A program made the translations under genes and the position numbers. Positions 17,777 through 25,964 of a stretch of DNA of 64,000 bases are shown here, piece after piece. Below the pieces are notes generated by a model. That model was not told where the DNA came from, did no database searches, and saw nothing but the letters and a program-made list of their open reading frames with translations. This DNA is from an uncultured Opitutia bacterium (GTDB lineage Bacteria; Verrucomicrobiota; Verrucomicrobiia; Opitutales; Opitutaceae), in NCBI GenBank assembly GCA_903877135.1, contig CAIRCN010000068.1, forward strand, positions 1 through 64,000, in the 5' to 3' direction. Each line of letters begins with the position of its first letter. The first letter of the stretch is position 1.

Positions 17777-19282
17777 TCAGAGCGCGACTTCGAGACTTTG
17801 CACCACGGTTTTCAAAATCTGCACGCGGGCGAACTTTTTGTCGTTGCCGGCGACGAGGGTCCACGGGGCGAACTCAGTGCTGCACTTTGCCACCAGGTCG
17901 TTCACGGCGAGTTTGTAAGGCTCCCACTTCTCGCGGTTGCGCCAGTCCTCGTCGGTGATTTTGTATTGTTTGTAGGCCACGGTCTGCCGCTCCTTGAAGC
18001 GCCGCAGTTGCTCCTGCTTGCTGATGTGCACCCAGAATTTGTTCACCACGATGCCGTGGGCGGTGAGCTGCTCCTCGAAGTCGTTGATCTCCCCGTAGGC
18101 GCGGCCCCAGTCCGCAGGCGGTGCGAAACCTTCGACGCGCTCGACGAGCACGCGGCCATACCACGAGCGGTCGAAGAACGTCGTGAAACCGGCGCGCGGC
18201 AGGTGCCGCCAGAAACGCCAGAGATAATGCTGCGCCCGCTCCTCGTCGGTGGGCGCAGCGATGCCGACTACGGCGTAGAGCCGCGGGTCCATCGCCTGCG
18301 TGACGCGCCGGATCGCACTGCCCTTGCCGGCGGCATCCCAGCCCTCGAAGAGGAGGACCATCGAGCGTTTCTTGGCGTGCGCGGCCCACGCGAGCTTGCT
18401 GAGCTTGGCCTGTTGCGCGGCAAGTGACTTTTCATACTCGGTGTCGGTGAGGCGCTGCTTCAAATCCACGTGGTCGAGAATGGAGTCGACTGAGATTGCA
18501 GCTAGTTTGGCCGGCTCGGGGACCGAAACTGCGACAGGCGCGGGCGCAGCCTTGGCGGCTTCTTTGGCGGCAGCCTGTGCCGCCGCCTGCTTCAGCCGGC
18601 GTAGGATCGCGTCGAGGAGAATCTTGCCGACGGCGAGTTCGCGGTGGCGGCGGTCGGTGGCCTCGACGACGTGCCAGGGGGCGGCGTCGGTGTGGGTGCG
18701 GCGGAGGGAGCGCTCGGAAACTTTGGCAAACTCGTCGAAGAGCTTGAAGTTCTTCCAGTCGTCGGGCGCAATGCGGCCCTCCTTGTCGAGTTTCTTGAGC
18801 CGCTTTTTCTGCTCCTTTTTCGGCAGATGCAGCCAGAGCTTCACGAGGAGCGCGCCATCCTCGGCTAGCATTTTCTCGAAGGCGACAATCTGGTCGAGCG
18901 CGGAGTCGAACTGACTGCGCTTGGTCTTGCCGAAGACGCGGTCGACAATGGGATCGGTATACCAAGAGCCGAAGAAAATCCCGATGCGGCCGCGGCCAGG
19001 CATGGCGCGCCAGAAACGCCAGTAGGGCGGGCGCTCGCACTCCTCGTCGCTGGGCTCCCAGAAGGCGTGGGTTTCGACGCCACGCGGGTCGAGCCACTCG
19101 TTGAGGCGGTGCACGAGATCGCCTTTGCCGGCGCCATCTGCGCCGGAGACGATGACGATCACGGGGAATTTTTTTCCACGCAGCTCGAAATGCGCGTTGA
19201 GAACTTTCTCCCGCAGTTTCGGCAGCTCGACGGCATATTTTTCGGGCGTCACAGTGCGGCCCAATTCGGCATTTTCAAACAT
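17777..19282 (-). CDS. pap: Two-domain PPK2: polyphosphate:AMP phosphotransferase
   Basis: The 501-residue protein holds two tandem PPK2 domains. Domain 1 (about 10-225) has a Walker A GADGAGKGD but an altered FGSWYTDPIVD where active domains have DRSWY. Domain 2 (about 275-500) has GWDAAGKGS and FDRSWYGRVLVERVEG, the intact set. An Ala-rich linker joins them. This is the class II PPK2 architecture, known in PAP enzymes to phosphorylate AMP to ADP using polyphosphate, with the C-terminal domain catalytic. A good ribosome site lies 6 bases before the ATG at 19282. It sits 14 bases after a tandem adenylate kinase gene, the enzyme that would convert the ADP formed to ATP. Confidence 0.93.
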   Translation of the reverse strand: MFENAELGRTVTPEKYAVELPKLREKVLNAHFELRGKKFPVIVIVSGADGAGKGDLVHRLNEWLDPRGVETHAFWEPSDEECERPPYWRFWRAMPGRGRIGIFFGSWYTDPIVDRVFGKTKRSQFDSALDQIVAFEKMLAEDGALLVKLWLHLPKKEQKKRLKKLDKEGRIAPDDWKNFKLFDEFAKVSERSLRRTHTDAAPWHVVEATDRRHRELAVGKILLDAILRRLKQAAAQAAAKEAAKAAPAPVAVSVPEPAKLAAISVDSILDHVDLKQRLTDTEYEKSLAAQQAKLSKLAWAAHAKKRSMVLLFEGWDAAGKGSAIRRVTQAMDPRLYAVVGIAAPTDEERAQHYLWRFWRHLPRAGFTTFFDRSWYGRVLVERVEGFAPPADWGRAYGEINDFEEQLTAHGIVVNKFWVHISKQEQLRRFKERQTVAYKQYKITDEDWRNREKWEPYKLAVNDLVAKCSTEFAPWTLVAGNDKKFARVQILKTVVQSLEVAL

Positions 19283-19288
19283 GGTGGA

Positions 19289-19294
19289 CTCCTT
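19289..19294 (-). promoter_or_regulatory. Shine-Dalgarno AAGGAG for the PPK2 gene
   Basis: AAGGAG lies 6 bases before the ATG at 19282 and fixes this start rather than the open frame extending to 19528. It overlaps neither gene and sits in the short adk-pap junction. Confidence 0.75.
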
Positions 19295-19296
19295 TT

Positions 19297-20721
19297 TCAG
19301 GTGCTTGGGGTGGACTGCGGTTCGCTGGCAAAACTGCGCACGGTCGCAAGGCTGCGCCCGGTAATCTGGCCGACTGTGCCCTCGCCGTCGATCTCGTGCA
19401 ACAGCCCCGCCTCGCGGTAGTAGGCGATCAGCGGTTCGGTCTGCGCGTGGAACGTCACCAGCCGGGCGCGCACGGTGGCGGGATTGTCGTCGGAGCGCTG
19501 ATAAAGTTCGCCGCTGCACAAATCGCACACGCCGTTTTTCGCGGGTGGCTTAAAGAGGACGTGGTAGGGCGACTGGCAACTGCGGCAGATGAGCCGGCCG
19601 GAGAGCCGGTCCACGATCGCGGCGTCGGGCACGTTGATGTAGAGCACGCCGGCGAGGCGGCGCCCCAAGCGGACCATCATCTCGCGAAGCGCCTCAGCCT
19701 GGTGCAGCGTGCGCGGGAAGCCGTCGAGGATAAAGCCCACGTGCGCGTCGGGCCGCGCGAGGCGGTCGGCGACCATCGCATCGGTGATTTCGTCGGGCAC
19801 GAGTTCGCCGCGGTCCATATAGGTTTTCGCCAGACGGCCGAGCTCGGTGGCCTGCCGGAGATTTTCGCGGAACAGGTCACCGGTGGCGATATGGGGCAGG
19901 CTGAGTTGCTTGCTCAGCTGCTCGGCCTGCGTGCCCTTGCCAGAGCCGGGGCCGCCGAGCAGAACGATGTCGCGGCTGGCGCGGACGGGCTGTTCGGGCA
20001 GCCGGCTAGTGGCGACCGCGGCGGAAATCTCGGCGGTCTCCTCGCGGGTGGCGAATCCATAGGTGCCGCTGTGCACGGCTTCCAGAGCCGCGACGAGCCG
20101 CGCATCAACATCGGCGATCAAGCCTTCGCCGGAGATAATAACAAGTTTTTTCGCGTCGCGATAGTGCTCGATTATGGGCTCGATGGTCCGGTGGAAGACG
20201 CGGAGCCGGGCGTTCACCATCTCGGTGGTGTCATCAGGCCGCTGATAGAGCATGCCACCGCAGAGATCACAGACGCCGGGTTGCCGGGCGGGTTTGAGCG
20301 TCTCGTGGTAGGGCGTCTGACACTCGCGGCAGATCAGCCGGCCAGTGAGGCGGCGGACGATTTCCTCGTCGGGCACCTTAAGATAAACCACCGCGTCGAG
20401 GGTGCGGTTGAGTTGGCGCAGCAGTTCGTCGAGAAACTGCACCTGATAGGTGGTGCGCGGGAAGCCATCGAAGAGCGTGCCTTGGTCGAGTGTGAGCGCA
20501 TAGCCCCACTCCTCTATCATTGCATCGACGACCTCGTCGGGCACGAGTTCGCCCTGCGCCATGTATTTGCGCGCAAGGATGCCGAGGGCGCTGTGGGTTT
20601 TGAGATTGTGGCGAAACAGGTCGCCGGTGGCCACATGGCGCAGGTTGAAACGGAGGGCGAGGGCGGCGGCGTGCGTGCCTTTGCCGACACCGGAGGGACC
20701 GAGCAGGGCGAGGTTCATCAT
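19297..20721 (-). CDS. Tandem (fused) adenylate kinase
   Basis: The 474-residue protein contains two complete adenylate kinases head to tail. Unit 1 has the P-loop GPSGVGKGT, ATGDLFR, DGFPRT and a zinc-type lid (CRECQTPYH...CDLC). Unit 2 has GGPGSGKGT, ATGDLFR, DGFPRT and the same four-Cys lid pattern (CRSCQSPYH...CDLC). Normal bacterial Adk is about 215 residues, so this is a full duplication joined by a short linker. Both P-loops look intact, so both halves could be active. It is the first gene of an operon with PPK2 and a SulP transporter. The start may be either of two adjacent ATGs (20721 or 20718). Confidence 0.93.
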   Translation of the reverse strand: MMNLALLGPSGVGKGTHAAALALRFNLRHVATGDLFRHNLKTHSALGILARKYMAQGELVPDEVVDAMIEEWGYALTLDQGTLFDGFPRTTYQVQFLDELLRQLNRTLDAVVYLKVPDEEIVRRLTGRLICRECQTPYHETLKPARQPGVCDLCGGMLYQRPDDTTEMVNARLRVFHRTIEPIIEHYRDAKKLVIISGEGLIADVDARLVAALEAVHSGTYGFATREETAEISAAVATSRLPEQPVRASRDIVLLGGPGSGKGTQAEQLSKQLSLPHIATGDLFRENLRQATELGRLAKTYMDRGELVPDEITDAMVADRLARPDAHVGFILDGFPRTLHQAEALREMMVRLGRRLAGVLYINVPDAAIVDRLSGRLICRSCQSPYHVLFKPPAKNGVCDLCSGELYQRSDDNPATVRARLVTFHAQTEPLIAYYREAGLLHEIDGEGTVGQITGRSLATVRSFASEPQSTPST

Positions 20722-21009
20722 AGGAATTTGCGGTGTTGCAGACGCGCGCTTGGCCACGCGGCACGGCGAGGTGCTGGTGAGGGCTCCTGGCGAAGCGGAC
20801 AAGTTTTCATGGGAGCGCCTTGATGACCGACGGGGCTAATTTTGGCAGAAAACCAGGCTAATGTCTCTTCGTTTCTTGGCGGAAATACCGCATTTCTGAG
20901 AGCTGGGCGCGGGCACGGGAATGTATTTCCGGCGTGGGAGGCGACAGGCTCGCCTGCATTGCGCTGGTGCGAATGCAGGGGGGATTATTGAATTTGCTCC
21001 ACTGACAAT
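20722..21009. other. Intergenic region upstream of the polyP operon
   Basis: These 288 bases separate the operon start (leftward) from the 3' end of the aldo/keto reductase gene. The region must hold the promoter of the adenylate kinase operon. I see no convincing promoter boxes, small gene or repeat. Confidence 0.4.
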
Positions 21010-21945
21010 TCAAAAATAGCAGGCTCTTTCACCAGCTTGCGGGTGGGTGGCCTGTCCGATATCGATAGAAAAAACGGCAGCGTTGGCCCGGACCTGCTCC
21101 GGTGATTTGCAGCCAGGAATAACGGCGGTCACAGCCGGGTGCTTGAGGCACCATGCGAGCGCCCATTGCGCCATCGGCACGCCGGCGGGCACCTCGGTCG
21201 CAGCGATGCGCTGCACCTCGGCGAGCTTGGTGTCGCGGTCGGCCTTCATCCACGCCTCGCGCACGTCGCTCGCCGGGAAGGTCGCACCGGGCTTGTATTT
21301 GCCTGAGAGAAACCCGCTGGCGAGTGGCACGCGGGCGAGCACGCCGAGATGGTCGCGATGGCAGGCGGGAAGCACCTGCGCCTCGGGTTCGCGTTGCAGG
21401 CGGTTGTAAACGACTTGGATCGTGCTCGCGCCGACCTGCACCGCCCTGTCGGTCTGGTAGATATTCGACCCCGGGCTGATCGAGAGGCCGAGGTGGCGCA
21501 CCTTGCCCTTGGCTTGCTCGCGCAGCAGCGCGGCCCAAAGACCGTCAGTGTCAAACTCCGTATCCTTGGCCGAGTGACATTGCAGAAGATCGACGTAGTC
21601 CGTGCGCAGCGCCTCCAACGAAGCGTCGAGCTGGCGCACGACATCGGCCGGGTCGAAGTGCATCGTCCTGTCGAAGCACTTGTGGAAATGGTGCCCGAAC
21701 TTTGTCGCGACTATCCACTTCTCGCGCTGGCCGGCAATGGCGGCACCGATGAAACGCTCTGAAAGGTGGTCGCCGTAGCACTCGGCGGTGTCGAGGAAGT
21801 TGATACCGCAGTCCGCCGCCGAGCCAAGGATGGCGTCGACCTCGGGCTGCGTGAAATTCACACCCCATTCGCCGCCAAACTGCCAGGTGCCGACGCCCAC
21901 AACGGAGATTTTCAGGCCGGTGCGGCCGAGCGTGCGGTAGTGCAT
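21010..21945 (-). CDS. Aldo/keto reductase
   Basis: This 311-residue protein begins MHYRTLGRTGLKISVVGVGT. The catalytic tetrad is visible as Asp and Tyr in FLDTAECYGDHL, Lys in IVATKFGHH, and His in LLQCHSAKD. An NADPH-binding end (VIPGCKSPEQVRANAAV) completes the family pattern of oxidoreductases that reduce aldehydes or sugars. The open frame runs 203 codons further upstream, but that part lies over the GH88 gene and is not real. The ATG at 21945 is 2 bases after the GH88 stop, so the two genes form an operon, which suggests a sugar-derived substrate. Confidence 0.9.
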   Translation of the reverse strand: MHYRTLGRTGLKISVVGVGTWQFGGEWGVNFTQPEVDAILGSAADCGINFLDTAECYGDHLSERFIGAAIAGQREKWIVATKFGHHFHKCFDRTMHFDPADVVRQLDASLEALRTDYVDLLQCHSAKDTEFDTDGLWAALLREQAKGKVRHLGLSISPGSNIYQTDRAVQVGASTIQVVYNRLQREPEAQVLPACHRDHLGVLARVPLASGFLSGKYKPGATFPASDVREAWMKADRDTKLAEVQRIAATEVPAGVPMAQWALAWCLKHPAVTAVIPGCKSPEQVRANAAVFSIDIGQATHPQAGERACYF

Positions 21946-21947
21946 GC

Positions 21948-23360
21948 TCAAAAGAACGTGTAGTATTTTCCCGCAGCCATGCGCGAGATGAGGAGCGCGA
22001 GTTCCATCGCGTGGTAATCGCCCCACATCGAGGACTCGCCATTCGGCACTTTCTGGCCCGACGCGACGTGGTCCCAGCCGTTCGGGCGGTGGTAAACACT
22101 GTGGAGCAGCAGACCCTGGTGTTTCTTGTCGGTCGAGAGGTAGGGCTCGGCGAAAAGCGTGTCGGCGATGGTGAGTCCGGCCTGGAGATACCTGCTGCCG
22201 GCGGCTTTTTCGCCGTGCGCGGTGAGATAGTTGCCGAGGCGGATCATGCCTTGCGCAGCGATGGCGGCGGCGGAGCTGTCCACCGGCTCGTGGGCGTTGT
22301 AGGGATCGGCGTTCTTTTTGGTGTAGTCGCCGAGTTGGTGGGTGTTGAGCGCCATCGAATCCCAGTAGGGCACGCCGTCCTTCGCCGAGTAGCCGTCGAT
22401 GTAGTAATCGCTCGCGGCGCGGGCGGTTTCGAGGAAGAGGTCGGTCACGGCGCGGCGGCCGCCCACGGCGTCGAGGTCGGTGCCTTTGACGGCGTCGAGG
22501 AACTCGAGCTGCTCGGCGTAGCCGCAGATGATCCACGCGGCGCCGCGCGTCCACGTCGTGAACGGCGAGTAACCCTGCTGCGACGAGGGGCAGCGGAACT
22601 GGCCGTCGTTGCGGTTAAAAACGCTTTCGTGAGCGACGCGGCCACGGACGTCGTAGCTGTCGCGGCCCTGGCCGAAGAAAACGTTGAAGCGCGCGGTCGT
22701 GGCGGCGTGCTCGATGGCGCGGTGGAGGAGGTTGATGGGCCGGTCGCCCTCGCCCATCAGCGCGTGGCCGAGCTGGTGCGCGACGACGAGCGAGCGCACG
22801 GAGCGGATCGTGTCGGCAAAGAGCGACTGCGGGCCGTTGAAGGAGTAAACGTAGCCGCTGGGCGCGACGCCCGGCGCGCCGGCGACGGGCGACCACGGGG
22901 TTTTGTAGGCGGTGGTGGCATAGCGCGCGGCCTGCACGGCGCCGGAGACTTTCAGAGCGAGCTCGGTGAAGTTGAGTTCGTCCTGGTTGTGCGGGATTTT
23001 CCCCTCGAGAATCAGGCGGCGGAGGTTGCCGTAGGTGGAGACGTTGTTGAACCCGTGGTCGTGCACGCCGACGTGTGAGACGTGCGAGGCCATCAGCTTC
23101 ACCGTTTTCTCGCGGCCGAGCTTAATGAAATCTGCCTCGCCGGTGGCGTCGTATTGCAGGAACGTCATGCCGAACTGGAAGCCCTGCGTCCACTCGGTCC
23201 AGCCGCGCGAGGTGTATTTGCCCTTCACGGTGAAGACAGGCGTGCCCTTGGAGGGGTCCCACGAGGCGTCGATCGCGCGGATCTTCTGGCCGGCGAGTTC
23301 GAAGAGACGGGCGATTTTCTTGCCGAGACGGGTCGGCGTGAGCGTGGCGTTGATCTTCAT
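21948..23360 (-). CDS. Glycoside hydrolase family 88-like (unsaturated glucuronyl hydrolase-like)
   Basis: The 470-residue protein shows GH88-type blocks: WTQGFQFGMTFLQYDATGEA, HDHGFNNVSTYGN, WTRGAAWIICGYAE and the Asp-containing EPVDSSAAAIAAQGM. These form the (alpha/alpha)6 barrel that removes unsaturated uronic acids from lyase products. There is no clear signal peptide, so it probably acts in the cytoplasm on imported oligosaccharides. I chose the ATG at 23360 (MKINATLTPTRLG) over one 14 codons upstream. It is followed within 2 bases by an aldo/keto reductase. No polysaccharide lyase is seen nearby. The family call is good; the exact substrate is not. Confidence 0.82.
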   Translation of the reverse strand: MKINATLTPTRLGKKIARLFELAGQKIRAIDASWDPSKGTPVFTVKGKYTSRGWTEWTQGFQFGMTFLQYDATGEADFIKLGREKTVKLMASHVSHVGVHDHGFNNVSTYGNLRRLILEGKIPHNQDELNFTELALKVSGAVQAARYATTAYKTPWSPVAGAPGVAPSGYVYSFNGPQSLFADTIRSVRSLVVAHQLGHALMGEGDRPINLLHRAIEHAATTARFNVFFGQGRDSYDVRGRVAHESVFNRNDGQFRCPSSQQGYSPFTTWTRGAAWIICGYAEQLEFLDAVKGTDLDAVGGRRAVTDLFLETARAASDYYIDGYSAKDGVPYWDSMALNTHQLGDYTKKNADPYNAHEPVDSSAAAIAAQGMIRLGNYLTAHGEKAAGSRYLQAGLTIADTLFAEPYLSTDKKHQGLLLHSVYHRPNGWDHVASGQKVPNGESSMWGDYHAMELALLISRMAAGKYYTFF

Positions 23361-23466
23361 GGAAAGGTAACGCAACTTGCGCCCTCCGCCGCAGCGAAAC
23401 AAGGGCGAAACGCGTCAGCGACCCGCCGGGCTTGCAGGCGCGGCGCCGGTGCGAATACTCCACCGC

Positions 23467-24048
23467 ATGACCGATCTGCTTCAACGGTTCATCTTGGCGT
23501 TCATTCCGCTCTTTGTCGCGATCGACCCGATCGGGCTCGCGGCGGTGTTTCTCGGACTTGGGCAGGGCGTACCCTTGGAGCGCCGGAACAAGATCGCCAA
23601 CCAAGCCACGTGGACCGGCGGGCTCGTGGCGCTGGGTTTTCTGTTTCTTGGGCAGAGCGTCTTCACCGCGCTGGGCATTGCTGTGGGTGACTTCCAAATC
23701 GCGGGCGGACTCATCCTTTTCATTCTCGCAGCGAAGGATCTGACCCAGTCGGCGGTGGTGGAGGTGAAGATGCCGGACGATTTCGGCGTGGTGCCGCTGG
23801 GTATGCCGTTGATCGCCGGGCCGGCCTCGATCACCACCTTGCTGCTACTGGTGCAGACGCAGGGGCTGTTCATGACGCTCACCGCGCTGGTGGTGAACCT
23901 GGCGATCGTGGTTTTCGCGCTGCATTACAGCGATTGGCTCGGCCGCAAGATCGGGCCGACAGGGCTGCGCGCGATTTCCAAGATCATCTCGATGCTACTC
24001 GCGGCGATTGCCATCAGCATGATTCGCCGTGGCTGGGCCGCGGGGTGA
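23467..24048 (+). CDS. MarC family integral membrane protein
   Basis: This 193-residue, six-helix membrane protein matches MarC/UPF0056: it starts with a hydrophobic segment containing FVAIDPIG, has KDLTQSAVVE in the middle loop, and PLGMPLIAGPASITTLLLL before the fourth helix. MarC was once linked to multiple antibiotic resistance, but its true role is unknown. The ATG at 23467 was chosen because the 30 codons upstream are Arg/Pro-rich and lack membrane character. It is divergent from GH88. Confidence 0.9.
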   Translation: MTDLLQRFILAFIPLFVAIDPIGLAAVFLGLGQGVPLERRNKIANQATWTGGLVALGFLFLGQSVFTALGIAVGDFQIAGGLILFILAAKDLTQSAVVEVKMPDDFGVVPLGMPLIAGPASITTLLLLVQTQGLFMTLTALVVNLAIVVFALHYSDWLGRKIGPTGLRAISKIISMLLAAIAISMIRRGWAAG

Positions 24049-24160
24049 GCCACGGCAGACGAATCTTTATGTTGATCAGATCCGGCGGTAAGCGAGCGCC
24101 GCTTGCAAAACCGCGCCGAAAAACCCAGCATATCCGCGGTGAGGCAAATCAAACACCACC

Positions 24161-24475
24161 ATGAAAAACACGCTTACCATCCTGTGTGCCGTCGCGGCCC
24201 TGTTGTCAGCCGGCTGCGGCAGTCCGGCTGTCGTTCAACTGACCCCCGATCTCTATGTCATCAACAAAGCCAACCGCGCCGGGGTTTTTGAGAATCTCGA
24301 CGCGATAAAGGCGGCCGTGTTCAAGGAGGCCAACGATTTCGCCGCGGCCAAGGGAAAGGTCGCCCTCGCGGTGGCGGTGCACGATGCCCCGGAGTATCCG
24401 GGGCACTGCGCGACGGTTGAATACCAGTTTCGCCTGGTGGACAAGGACAGCCCCGAGGCGAGCGCGGCGCATTGA
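24161..24475 (+). CDS. Small predicted lipoprotein
   Basis: The 104-residue product has a signal peptide with the lipobox LLSAGC (Cys at 19), then an acidic to neutral domain with VQLTPDLYVINKANRAG and a C-terminal ATVEYQFRLVD. I do not recognise a named family. It probably sits in the outer or inner membrane facing the periplasm. No operon partner is evident; a beta-lactamase-fold gene follows in the same direction after 64 bases. Confidence 0.78.
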   Translation: MKNTLTILCAVAALLSAGCGSPAVVQLTPDLYVINKANRAGVFENLDAIKAAVFKEANDFAAAKGKVALAVAVHDAPEYPGHCATVEYQFRLVDKDSPEASAAH

Positions 24476-24539
24476 GCGGCAAACATCGCCGAACAAACCG
24501 CTCCGGTTTCGGGTGTAGCCATCATAGAGTGAAAAACTG

Positions 24540-25481
24540 TTGTCCGTGGTAAACTATATAAGCAGCTGGACTAAATTTGGCCTGCTCGCGCTGGTCGGCT
24601 GCTGCAGAACCGCAACAGTGGGCGCGGCGCCGGGCGACCTCCAGGCGCTGGTCGAGCGGACGGTGGCGGAGACGCGGACGGAGTTTGCCAGCCCGGCGCT
24701 CAAACCCGAGCAACTGGCCGTGACGGTCGTCGATTTGCGCGGCGCGGCGCCGGTGGTGGCGCACTCGCGAGGCGACGAGCGGTTTTACCCGGCCAGCGTG
24801 ATAAAGCTGTGCTTCCTCGCCTATGCGCACCGGCGGATGGAAGACGGTCAACTCGCCGATACGCCGGAGCTGCGCCGCGGGCTGCGCGATATGATTGTCG
24901 ATTCATACAACGAGGCGACGAGCTACGTCGTCGATGCGGTCACGGGCACGACGAGCGGGCCGGAGCTGCCGCCAGATGAACTGACTCGCTGGAGCACAGC
25001 ACGCGGGGTGGTGACGCGTTATTTCCGGCAACTCGGCTACTCAAACGTCTACGCGCAGCGCAAACCGTGGGGCGAAGGACCGTATGGCCGCGAGCAGCAG
25101 GACATGGCGGCGCATCCGCCGGCGCGGAATTTTCTTTCGACGAACGACACGGCGCGGCTGCTGACGGAGATCGCGCTAGGCCGGTGCGTGTCGCCGGCGC
25201 GCTCGGCGCAGATGCTGGCGCTGCTGGCGCGCGACCATTTTGCACCGAAAAGCAACCCCGACGATCAGGCAATCGGTTTCACCGGCACGGCACTTACTCC
25301 AGGTATGAAACTATGGTCAAAGGCCGGCTGGGTGAGTTGGGCGCGGCACGACGCGGCGCTGATCGAGCTGCCGGGCCGCGGGCGCATCATCATCGTGACG
25401 TTCACAGACGGCCGCGAGCATGCGCAGAACCGCGCGATCATCCCCGCCGTGGCGCGGCGGATTCTGGCGGGGCTGAAATAG
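24540..25481 (+). CDS. Serine hydrolase of the beta-lactamase/PBP fold, exported
   Basis: The 313-residue protein carries an N-terminal hydrophobic export segment (about 9-30) and the active-site block YPASVIKLCFL, an SxxK motif (Ser and Lys catalytic). SYNEATSYVVD may supply the second (SxN-like) motif, and KAGWVSWARHD the third (KxG). This fits class A beta-lactamase-like or D,D-peptidase-like enzymes. Resistance function should not be assumed, since many environmental members are peptidases or esterases. The start is TTG at 24540 with no strong ribosome site; a GTG two codons later is possible. Confidence 0.8.
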   Translation: MSVVNYISSWTKFGLLALVGCCRTATVGAAPGDLQALVERTVAETRTEFASPALKPEQLAVTVVDLRGAAPVVAHSRGDERFYPASVIKLCFLAYAHRRMEDGQLADTPELRRGLRDMIVDSYNEATSYVVDAVTGTTSGPELPPDELTRWSTARGVVTRYFRQLGYSNVYAQRKPWGEGPYGREQQDMAAHPPARNFLSTNDTARLLTEIALGRCVSPARSAQMLALLARDHFAPKSNPDDQAIGFTGTALTPGMKLWSKAGWVSWARHDAALIELPGRGRIIIVTFTDGREHAQNRAIIPAVARRILAGLK

Positions 25482-25496
25482 GAGGCCGCTCCGGGA

Positions 25497-25904
25497 CTAC
25501 GGGCAGATTTCGTGTTCGCGCAGCAAGTCCGCGACTTGCTGATGGCTGTCGACGTAGGTGTTCCACACCGACTGACACCATTCGTCGATGGAGCAAGCAC
25601 GCGCCGGGTTGTCCAGCACGTCGCACGCCGTCATCGCACCGCGTATCGATGGCAGCACGAAAGTCGGCCATTGATGTCGACGCCGGCCCATCCGCATGTG
25701 CGCCAACTGCACCTGTCGGCCCGTGAACTGCCGTTCAAGGTGCAGATAGAGACCGACGAGGGCGAACGTCAGCTTGATGGGCTTAGTGCTCGCGTCCGCT
25801 TGCTGGGCAGCAAAGGCATCAACGACGTGCTGGTGAATGAACGCCGGATCCCGGAGGGCGAGCGTGTAGGCACATAGCTCGTCGAAGGGTACTTCCTCGG
25901 TCAT
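25497..25904 (-). CDS. DUF5946-like protein
   Basis: The 135-residue protein shows the helical, metal-site-like pattern of DUF5946: an N-terminal VPFDELCAYTLAL, FIHQHVVDAFAAQQAD, and a closing WCQSVWNTYVDSHQQVADLL. His residues are spaced in a way that could bind metal, but that is inference. It is convergent with the beta-lactamase-fold gene (15 bases between stops) and lies downstream of an aminoglycoside-phosphotransferase-like gene on the same strand. Function unknown. Confidence 0.65.
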   Translation of the reverse strand: MTEEVPFDELCAYTLALRDPAFIHQHVVDAFAAQQADASTKPIKLTFALVGLYLHLERQFTGRQVQLAHMRMGRRRHQWPTFVLPSIRGAMTACDVLDNPARACSIDEWCQSVWNTYVDSHQQVADLLREHEICP

Positions 25905-25964
25905 GGGTTGTCCAATAGGACGAAAGTTGTTCTACGGGCAGTCAAACCGGTGTAAATATTTGCG

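Noticed and set aside
19396-20823. 475-codon plus-strand open frame
   Set aside because: Antisense to the tandem adenylate kinase, whose motifs are unmistakable.
24540-25481. Antibiotic-resistance beta-lactamase
   Set aside because: The fold is right, but sequence alone does not separate it from D,D-peptidases and esterases.
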